A stretch of 64,000 nucleotides of DNA. It comes from Chamaelirium japonicum (lineage: Eukaryota > Streptophyta > Magnoliopsida > Liliales > Melanthiaceae). The notes under the pieces were generated by a model. It made no database searches. It was not told where the DNA came from and worked only from the letters and a program-made list of their open reading frames with translations. This document shows, piece after piece, positions 55,670 to 64,000 of the stretch (within the stretch, counting starts at the first letter, position 1; the number at the start of each line of letters is the position of its first letter). Location: positions 99,163,924 to 99,227,923 of the forward strand of contig OX393550.1 of NCBI GenBank assembly GCA_947650365.1. Direction: 5' to 3'. The position numbers and the translations under genes were made by a program.

Positions 55670-58600
55670 TCATCGGATTCTACGCCTCTTAAACAGCTGA
55701 TGCCCGCTGCGGTGCGTGGCGGCACTCCTCACCTGAAGCTGCCTACAATTCCTGGTCCTCCCCGAGCCCTTGAGATGCACGGAGACCTCTCTCGTCTTCA
55801 GCCTCACATGGTGGCGGCTCCCGCTCCTCGACCTTCCTCCTCCTTTGGAACTCCGCGCGTGATCTCTCCTCCTCTCCCTGACCGACCTCCGCCTCCGAAC
55901 AGCTCTCAAGCCCCCGTAACCCTCCAACGAGTCATCGTCATCGTTGTCGTCGTCGCTGGAGCTGAATCCTTCCTCCATTTCTTCGAACCGATGGCGGTAC
56001 ACCCGCTTCGTGTTCTTCAGCTTGTGCCACAGGAAACAGCTGATCTCTTCCAGCGCGGTCCAGTATGTCACGCACGCTGCCCATGTCATTTTACAGAGAC
56101 TTCTCCCTATACATTGGATGATTCCCACTTTGAACAGGAGGTAGACAAAGAGCAGACCTGAAGAGAGTACAAAGTAAGCTGTAGTTAATGCGCAATGGAA
56201 ATTCTCTATTTATTGATATTTAAGACTTCCGATATTAAGGGATTTCCTGAGTTATTTGCACTAATGCTATAATATTCAGGGTCCCTTCTTTTGGTCAATA
56301 ATGCTTTACTAAGGCAATTTAATTGCTTGGAAAATCAAGTGCTCGAGACATTAGATGTCTTAAGAAATTAAATTGTCTTTGTTCTTTTCTATTTGGAAAA
56401 ACGGCCAAATTTTCCTATGACATTTATTTCTGGCGTTACGTGGGACATTTTGGGTTACGGCATTTCGGGCCATCGGACGATCGGGATCTCAAAGGGACAA
56501 AACCCTGTAGCAAGGGAAGAATACTTTGGGCAACATCGTATATCAAGTTTTGGGAAGCAGCTCGGTAAATAAATGTCCCACCAGTGGTGGTCAATCATCT
56601 GGCCAATTTTGGTGAGGCACACCAAAGTAGGAAAAAAAGGGAATCTTGAAATTTGGTTTACTCGGGACATTGGACTTTTAACATGGCACAAAGTGAGATT
56701 TTCTAGATAAACCAATGTCCAACCTATTTTACTCGACAAAAGAATGGAGTGATTTTTGCATACATCAATACATATATTGCAGAAAAATCCTATGCTTTAC
56801 AAAATTATCTGGGAACCCTTCTAAATCTCAAATTATGCAAAAACAAAAAACATATGATCAACTTTATGGCCATTTTACCCGTGGCCACCACCAGTGCTCG
56901 TGTGCACAAACACGGAGTAGTCCAATGGCCAAATGGTCAAAATGTTTGCTACAAGGGTTTTTGCAAAAAATCAAGATATACAAAGGGTGCCTGAATAATT
57001 TTGTAAAACAAACGCGTATTTCTGCAACATTGAACTTTGGTAGGTATACATCCAAAAATCCCTAATATTTATGATACTTGGGCTCATAGGTGTCATGATA
57101 TATTGCAAAGATTACTTGCAATAATCTACATGTGAGACGCTACAAAGACTCCAAAGGACAGAGCAAGATGCTTACTTATATAGGTGAGGACCAACACCAT
57201 CAATAGTCTCACCAGACTAGAGATACATAGGTGCTCGATGAAGCAGAAGAGGTCCCATGTTCCTGAACAAATACCCCTACAAGGATTCAAATTTCAGACA
57301 GAATGAGTACATCACTCTTTACTGCTCTGATTTCTTTCTTTTTCTGAAGAAAAAACTGGCACGAAAACCATCAAAAAATTGAAATAGTGTAGAGGAACGT
57401 AGAAATCAGCAGCATAGGATCCTCAGATCCACAAAGTTTGCAATATCAAATTATTCCAATCACTCCGTAAAATAAGTATCTAATCGAAATTAAATGGTTA
57501 AAAATTAAACAGAAAGGAGACAGAAATTGAAGACATAATTATAGATTTTCATAAGAGTTGCAGAACCAAATTGCAATGGGAAGACAAGATTATGTTTCAA
57601 TCTATCTTCGATGGGAAAAGGAGGTAATTTCTTGTGAACATCCAAACATACCCTTGGTGTAAGTGTAACCATAACATACCCTTGATTTGTAGCTTTAAAA
57701 CCCTACTATATCATAAAGAATCATGATCATGTGAGCATCCAATCACACCCAAGGTGTATTTGCTTCCAAGTAAAATACTGTATGAAAACCAATTTTGTGC
57801 ATAATTAGATTAGTATCTTTATTTGTCTGTTATAACATCAATAAAAAATCTTTAGCAAAAGGTATTGAAAAATAAATGTTCACGGACAAAGTTGCAAAAT
57901 AAGATATTTATGAGTTTAAACAGTGACGACAGTAACCTGTAGCATGAAGCCTACGCATGGGATCTGTTCACAACTACTTTATCTTAGAACCAAATTGTAT
58001 TTAAATTAAAGTGGACTTACTATAACGATGTATTTACAAACAATAAACCTAGGATGATTGTTTGTTATATTGTCACAGGGAGATAAGAGTATATCTCTGA
58101 ATAAGGTCAAGAATGCAAAACCAATCCTATTTGAATCCTGCCACATATTACGGATCCTAGTGTGATTCCCAATAGGGACATTCCCAGAGAGTACGGAGGG
58201 AACACACGACCTAATAAAGTCTCACATATCGCTTCACTTAGTCGCACAATACAAACAGGTGATAGACATCACTTTTGGTTCTTTGCAACCAGTTCTGGGA
58301 TACCTTAATCCTACTAACTTTAAACCCTTATCTTCCAAAGGGTTACTCCAGAATACAATTGAGCTTTAACCCTATCCTTGTCTCATCACCTACCTATATC
58401 ATTTGCAAATAACATACACCGTGATACGTCTTCTAGAATATTAGCAGCAAGATCATAAATTAAACAGACGATTTTTTCTTCCTAAATTAAAGGGGATAAG
58501 TATTAGTTTTTGGGAAGAGACGTAGGGATAGATTCTCTCCCACAAAAGAGCGGACCCCCTCAACTCCCATGACTTATTCTTCTGATAACAAATAGCCTGA

Positions 58601-59526
58601 CTGAATTCTTCACTATTTAGAATAAACCGCTTTTCGCAAGTTGTTTAATTTGCAGAAAATAACATGGAAATCCGATTTCTTTTCTTTTCTTTTTTTTTCT
58701 GGATTTGTTAAAATGAGGATGCCAGTATGGGTAACTTGTTTAAACTCCTGAGTTCAGGAAATTAACTTGGTAATGACCTAGTGGAGGGCAGTAGATAGTT
58801 GGAGGATTGCATGATGCCTGTGCAGGTGGTGATATAAGTTTAGTATCTTCACTGTGTGTATTTTACATTTATTTTAAATGATGGTGGGCTGGTAACTCTT
58901 TTGTTAAATACTAAAATGTTTGGATAATCAAGGTTATGGCATTCTGTTGGTTTACAATTATGAATAGAACATTGGTTAAAGCTAAATCTCAAGAAGAGAT
59001 TTTTGAGTGGTGAAGGTGGAAGTGTTGCATTTACCAGTAGCTTGGTATCAGCAGATAATTTGCTCCTAAGAGTGCGCTTTTCTGAATGGTAAGTGGAATG
59101 AGCTTTTGTGAATAGTATATGAAAGATTTCAAAGTCCATATTTGTGGTAAGGATTTTCAAGCCAACATTACCTATTTGTGATCTAGATAGAGTGAGAAGA
59201 GAGTCCCAAGTTCAAGGATGCAATTGGGCATGGTTGTCTTGAAGACTTTGTGGACAGTGCAGAAAGAGTGCAATTTCCAAAAATCTGTTGTACTCAAGAT
59301 TTATAACATGAACAGATAGGGATCCATCCAAATCCCTTACTGTCACTGATTGTTTTTCGCAAAAAAAAAAGCCTAAGAAAAGGATGTTCACCTTATATAG
59401 ACATCATGATTCAAGAGTGAGATCTTACTCGCATGATGCACCGAAGATTGTCTTGATGGGAGCTACGAAAGCATTCCCGAGCACAGCACCAATGCCACTA
59501 GCAGCTTTACTGACAACAGTTCCCAT
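55670..59526 (-). CDS. Plant-specific small membrane protein, 3 exons, 228 aa
   Basis: Function unknown; I recognise it as a conserved plant family without an established name. Exons on the minus strand: 59429-59526, 57176-57276 and 55670-56157. All junctions are GT-AG and the total of 687 nt closes with the stop. It begins MGTVVSKAASG, a good N-myristoylation signal (Gly2, Ser6). The Cys/Trp-rich CSGTWDLFCFIEHLC (36-50) precedes one hydrophobic segment (about 54-75). A conserved stretch with CIGRSLCKM, SCFLWHKLKNTKR (106-118) follows. Then come an acidic DDDNDDDD patch (135-142) and a basic Arg-rich tail ending KRRRIR. No break is seen. An upstream 5' UTR exon is likely (see 62132-62290). 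Confidence 0.85.
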
Positions 59527-59580
59527 TTGAAGAATCCAGCATCAGCATTCTTGAGTGTGGGACTCCAGTACCATGTGATC
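59527..59580 (-). other. Possible 5' UTR exon of the 228-aa gene
   Basis: On the minus strand a good acceptor (TTCTGTCAAGCAG, ending at 59581) lies 54 bases before the ATG. If it is used, this segment is leader. It contains two upstream ATGs, one opening a 10-codon frame (MVLESHTQEC). Inferred. Confidence 0.4.
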
Positions 59581-61418
59581 CTGCTTGACAGAAAGCACGT
59601 GTTGAGGGAGAAAATACCAAGCATGACAAGAAGACAACCCATTTCATACCATGCAATGCCACCAGCATGTATGATTGATTGGTGTCACAGATTTCATGAT
59701 CATACCAATATTCACAAGTATACAGTAACATTATCAGAACCAAAATGATTCGTTATCAACCGACAGATGCCGATAAATACATAAAAATGCATGTAATATT
59801 ATATATAGACGAGCTTTATTGACTAAACCTCAATTTAAGAGAAGTGAGAATTGGAACTCACCTCGGAAAATTAGCAAGTCACTGGTTTACTGAACCAAGA
59901 CTCAAAATATTTTAGGCTATGACAAGAGAGAGAAAAAAAGAAACAATGTATTCCTAACAACTGCTTCCAAAAGTTTACGGCAGCAAGACCCCGAACACAT
60001 GATTCGACTCCTCTCCAATAACGACCCCCTCCACTATCTCATGGTAGATGCCTGTTGCAAACCGAGAGGCATGGATGCATCACAGCCATCCGGTGGAGTG
60101 CGACACCTTCTGAAAGCCCTTAGCTTCGACCACTCATGCTTCCCATCGGACGACCATTATGTCGTAGGGCCTCTCTTTCTCTCTCGCGTGCGGAGACCAT
60201 GTTTATCTCGTTACCACATGTCGATCTCATGTTTTGAGGCTTATGCTTTAGTATTATTATTAGGTACTAATCCAGTGCAATGCACAGATGGGTACGACAT
60301 CGCTCCACTCAAAGGGTGAGGATGGGGATAACTTTGGTTTTAGTTAAAACTTTTTTTGTTTCTCAGTAGGGGCTCCACATGGTACCACACAGTTCAAAAA
60401 ATTATGTTTCAATATAGTATAAATTATACTAGATAAAACGGAAGTCACTTGCCCTGCTGTTGTCAAGAGGAGCCCCACCTATTCCCCCATGTTTGGTAAT
60501 GTGAATCTAAAAATCCACAAGATAGTTATTTCCATGAATCTGAAAGGTTGTTTCCATGGATCTAGAAATACATGGAAACAGACATCCTATATTTTGTTTG
60601 GTAACCTTGATGTTGTTTTCGTGGATGTTTGCATTGTATGGTAATGTGGATGCTGATTTCAATGCTTTCATGGCACGATTAGGTGCTTGAGAAGATCTCA
60701 TAGCATCTTTTGAGAACTTCTCAAGTATAGTGGCAATCCTTCATATTGTCTCATTCGTTGCATTCGATTGTTTGCTTTTGGACCATTTCCTACTACTTGC
60801 TAGGGCTGTTGAGCGTGAACATTTTGTACGAGATTATGGAGTAGCACCCCACTAGACCCACTCGGCTCAATATGCTCAGGCGTAAGATCACCGTGTGAGT
60901 TAACTATAGGTGTATGGGTCTGGATCGCAATGGACTCCATTAATTCAATACCCGTTAAAGAGGCTCGCCCATCCGCAATCCCTTCCTTGAATACTTTTGC
61001 AATGCTCTCGAAAGGAGGGAAGACCTTAACCCTAAAAATCATCATGCTTGGTTTTCCCTACGGATGGCTCCTTTGGATGATTAGTTAAAACTATAAGCAA
61101 ATAAATAAATAAACAAACAACTAAAGATATAGGCTTACCTGTTTATTGAGTCCCAAATCGTCCTTCCACAGTGAACATGTTCTTCATAGGATCCCAACCA
61201 AAGCCACTAGTTCATCGTCGAATAGTAGTTTCGTAGTGTTTCATCCTATTATGGAGCTCATTTTTCTTATAAAATGCTCTGTATTAGATGTGAAGTTTTC
61301 TGTGGACTATATTTCATGCTTCTTTGGTTAACCCATTTGCAGGTTTCCGAAGAAGGCAACATTGGGTTGTCAGCAATTCAATAAGGTACATAACCTTGTT
61401 TGTGTTCCAAATTCCAAT
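59581..61418. other. No confirmed gene; possible 5' UTR intron of the 228-aa gene
   Basis: No domain is recognised. The minus frame at 60800-61045 (FPPFESIAKVFKEGIADGRA) has protein-like composition and may be a fragment of a transposon-related Myb/SANT-type protein, but I cannot assign it. TATA-like TATATATA near 59800 on the minus strand is an alternative promoter for the 228-aa gene. Confidence 0.35.
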
Positions 61419-61603
61419 CAAGGTTTGAAATCGCGGCCAATACCGGTATGTACCGGTTTTGCCTGGTCTGGGACCGGTACTACCCCCGATCTCGATACTT
61501 GGCCCATACCGGCCTAAACCGATACGCACCGGTCCTTATCGGCCGGTATGTACCGGTTCGGGGCTGACCGATACCGTGATCCATACTGTGATTTTGAACC
61601 TTG
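61419..61603. mobile_element. Small element with CAAGGTTTGAAATC ends
   Basis: The left end CAAGGTTTGAAATCGCGG and right end GATTTTGAACCTTG are inverted repeats around a body of ACCGGTATGTACCGG words. Flanks ATTCCAAT and GTTCCATT match at six of eight bases, so a target duplication is only suggested. Confidence 0.65.
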
Positions 61604-62131
61604 GTTCCATTTAGCCTTTCCTCCATCGGACATAGTAGGTCCTGGATTTTGTACACAAATGAAACCCATCTCAGCGTACATAAATGCATTGGTCTTTTAT
61701 GTGCAATAGATACATAGTAGTAGATATATACTACACCTAGGTGAGAGATCTACCATGTTCATTGCAATTCATTGTCAAAATAAAACGTATTACATACAGC
61801 TACTTCATTCTCATGAACACCCTCCATACAAATATTAAAAACTCACTCAAACATTCTCATTGAATTTCTGATGCATAAAACACTGCATTTCAACAGAACA
61901 ACTTAGTAGTAGGCATCAAACAGTTCAGTGAATTTCTGATGGACTTACACTCCGCAATCAAAGATTATGAGATCCAAAGATTTTTTTTTAAAAAAACTAT
62001 TTCTTTAGACCATCCGGCAGATCAAATATCGGAAGATCGGAAAAATGATAAAAAAAAAAAATCATATTTTTACACCGATCTGCCGATCAGAGTTAACGAG
62101 ATCGAAAGAATGGGGGGAAATAAAATCGAAC

Positions 62132-62290
62132 CTGGTTGCCGGAGATCCTTCCGGAGATCGATTCCGCCGCCTGTCTCCGAAGTTCCCGATGGGCCGCCGG
62201 GTGACTGTCGCCGGAGTTCGGGATCGAATGAAGCCGTTGGAGAAGGGTGACGAAGAGGGTTTTCTCAAGTGAGCGGTGATTGTGTTGTCC
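62132..62290 (-). other. Candidate first (noncoding) exon of the 228-aa gene
   Basis: GC-rich DNA with plant leader character (GAAAACCCTC near the start) ends at a fair donor, CCAG/GTTCGA (62132/62131). A weak TATA-like GGAATATAGA lies at 62305-62314, suitably placed upstream. Splicing to 59580 would give a 2.55-kb leader intron. Inference from position and signals only. Confidence 0.3.
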
Positions 62291-62304
62291 TGGCGATCGG
62301 ATCG

Positions 62305-62314
62305 TCTATATTCC
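62305..62314 (-). promoter_or_regulatory. Weak TATA-like box, minus strand
   Basis: GGAATATAGA on the minus strand, 20-40 bases before the proposed noncoding exon. Confidence 0.25.
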
Positions 62315-62323
62315 TTTGATCCC

Positions 62324-62417
62324 GGGATCGGAATTCAACGGTGCAGATTGAAAGCTTCAATTTTCAACCGGTACCGAACCAACTGAAAGTTGATCTACAC
62401 CGTTGAATTCCGATCCC
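62324..62417. repeat. Inverted repeat with 25-bp arms
   Basis: GGGATCGGAATTCAACGGTG plus CAGAT (62324-62348) is mirrored by GATCTACACCGTTGAATTCC plus GATCCC (62392-62417) with one mismatch or gap. A small hairpin or MITE just upstream of the putative promoter. Confidence 0.85.
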
Positions 62418-62419
62418 GC

Positions 62420-63406
62420 GCATGGAAACAAAAGAACAGTGACACAGAGGCAGTCACCCAGGAATAGAGACTATCCGATTCCGTTCTGGTCCCGATCGAA
62501 TTGGTGCGTGCGAATTTTTTTGACCCTCAACCCATTTAGATGGATTATTAAGGGCACCCCGAATAAACCCTAAAAATATCCCAGTCCTTAACCACCAGCC
62601 AACCCTTCCCCGCTGCGCTCGTCACACCTAGCCACCCCAGTAACGTAACCCCCTCAGCCACCGATCCACCTCCTCCTCCTCCAACCTCCTCTTCCCATCT
62701 AAACCCTAAACCATCCCGAGCGGCACCCACGGACCGACATTGCAATGGCAATGATGGATGGAAAATGATGACATTGCTATTGCAATGTCGGTTGGAATCC
62801 ACCAACATGCTGGCAATGGAAGGACGACATGCCACAAGACGACATTATGATGGCAATGTCGATGAATGCCGATAGGCATTGCCGTTGCAATGTTGGCATA
62901 TGGCCACCGGCATCTTTGAGATGGAGCTTTCAATTTCTTTGCCAACCAACTCTCCTATCCCCTGGTCGGTAAAAAAAATTCAAGAAGATCTACATCCACT
63001 TCATTAGCTTCATTCGCATTAAAATTGCTAAAAAAATATTTTAGCTAATATTTTAATGTCGATAAAAAACGGTGGTGGTGAAGAAAACAAAAACAACTAA
63101 AGATTTAGATGGGCATATATTGAAATATACGAGTTGGAACCTGGACAATTGGGACAAACAGGAATGATATCTTTGATATTTACAATACAAAAAATTATAC
63201 ATTATATACACTGGACCAAAATTTTGATTGAAACCTTACGAGCATAGCCATGGATTCACAAGTAGATAGCATTCCGTTGATGTAGAGGAGTTTGGGTGGA
63301 TCATTGGAAGCTCCGAAAGGATTGCCCCAAGAAATGTGAGGCCCAGAGAGGACCTATGTGGCTATGTAATGTATATATTGAATGATTTTGAGAGCTATTA
63401 TTTCTT
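62420..63406. other. Intergenic, nothing recognised
   Basis: Contains repeated GGCAATG / CATTGC words (about 62735-62900) that make local hairpins, then AT-rich DNA. No gene or element end identified. Confidence 0.4.
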
Positions 63407-64000
63407 CTACTTAAAGATTATACAAGCTTCTCTTTGTCGAAGGCACCTCGCTAGCCAGATGTGAATAGCCTTGTGGGTTTCATGCTCATTAGCTAAGAAA
63501 AATAGGTGGAGAAAATGACATGGGTCTCTCCACCGAAATGCGGTGGAATCTCCATTGATCCCATCGCTCTTTCTCACTCTCCAAGTTATCGCCCATGAGC
63601 AAAGAAGGGATACCACACATAGCTCCTTTCTTACATTTGGTGTTGCTCCTTCTTCAATGCATTGAGAGGCCCTCGGCCCATTTCTCTTCGGACAGAGCTC
63701 ATTCTCTGAGCTCACGTTGACTCCCAAGAGGGGGAGTAGATTCATACAACGACCAGTATACCTTGCTTCTCCACCTACCCAAGGGATCATCTTATACCTC
63801 TGGAAGAACCTATAAGCTTCATGCCTCCCCCTTGTAGAGTTGTAAGGCCTCTCCCAATACCAAATGCCTTGCATTTTGATTTTTTCCTTGGATTCCTTCC
63901 ATACCATGGGCTCCTTCCCCTTGATAATTTCCACCACTGATTGTTTTGATACTATCTCTTCTACCTCATTGCCACCCCCAACAATCCTTGTAGCTACCAA
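63407..64000 (-). other. Unassigned open frame running off the window
   Basis: A 197-codon minus-strand frame stays open to the window edge, so its start is not visible. It contains Trp/Arg-rich segments (GIWYWERPYNSTRGRHEAY, RMNLLPLLG-like) but no domain I recognise. Codon-level coding status is unproven. It could be part of a transposon ORF or chance. Confidence 0.3.

Noticed and set aside
55655..56161. 168-codon plus-strand frame
   Set aside because: It is the antisense shadow of exon 3 of the minus-strand three-exon gene, which has in-phase splice junctions and family features.

Overview
This is a repeat-dense stretch of a flowering-plant nuclear genome. The evidence is a split cytosolic aspartyl-tRNA synthetase gene with GT-AG introns, degenerate Ty1/copia, Ty3/gypsy, L1-type LINE and MULE/FAR1 sequences, many small inverted-repeat elements, and long (TA)n and (GA)n tracts. 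I cannot fix the lineage. The (TA)n-associated MITEs and the LINE ORF1 layout would suit a monocot, but that is inference.

Only two intact host genes are convincing. One is cytosolic aspartyl-tRNA synthetase, plus strand, ten exons between 42629 and 53480, 549 residues. The other is a plant-specific small membrane protein, minus strand, three exons between 55670 and 59526, 228 residues. All exon phases close in both. A third host gene, a phytocyanin (blue-copper family), is a pseudogene. Its two exons (2436-2592 and 9131-9379) are separated by a complete Copia element with a 5-bp target duplication.

Layout: 1-2400, GC-rich noncoding sequence with tandem repeats. 2436-9379, phytocyanin pseudogene split by Copia-1 (2630-8996). 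9797-10812, two palindromic MITEs embedded in (TA)n. 10965-21585, Copia-2 as LTR-internal-LTR-truncated internal. 22474-22954, a non-autonomous hAT element with a perfect 8-bp TSD. 23601-25831, a dead FAR1-like MULE transposase. 27055-30060, a decayed Copia-3. 30770-36313, a nest of hAT, MULE-like and foldback elements. 36359-42581, a full-length LINE on the minus strand, inserted 34 bp upstream of the AspRS start codon with a 13-bp target duplication. 42629-53480, AspRS, whose intron 1 holds a Gypsy chromovirus relic and whose 5.5-kb intron 8 holds five or more palindromic elements. 55185-55414, a pseudogene fragment of AspRS exon 1 and intron 1. 55670-59526, the three-exon gene, whose 5' UTR may start near 62290. 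59600-64000, mostly unassigned sequence.

The transposable elements dominate and no multi-gene pathway is encoded. The interest lies in how elements remodelled host genes: the LINE separates AspRS from its original promoter, hairpin elements crowd its introns, and Copia-1 splits the phytocyanin gene. I found no CRISPR array, rRNA, convincing tRNA or defence-type gene cluster.
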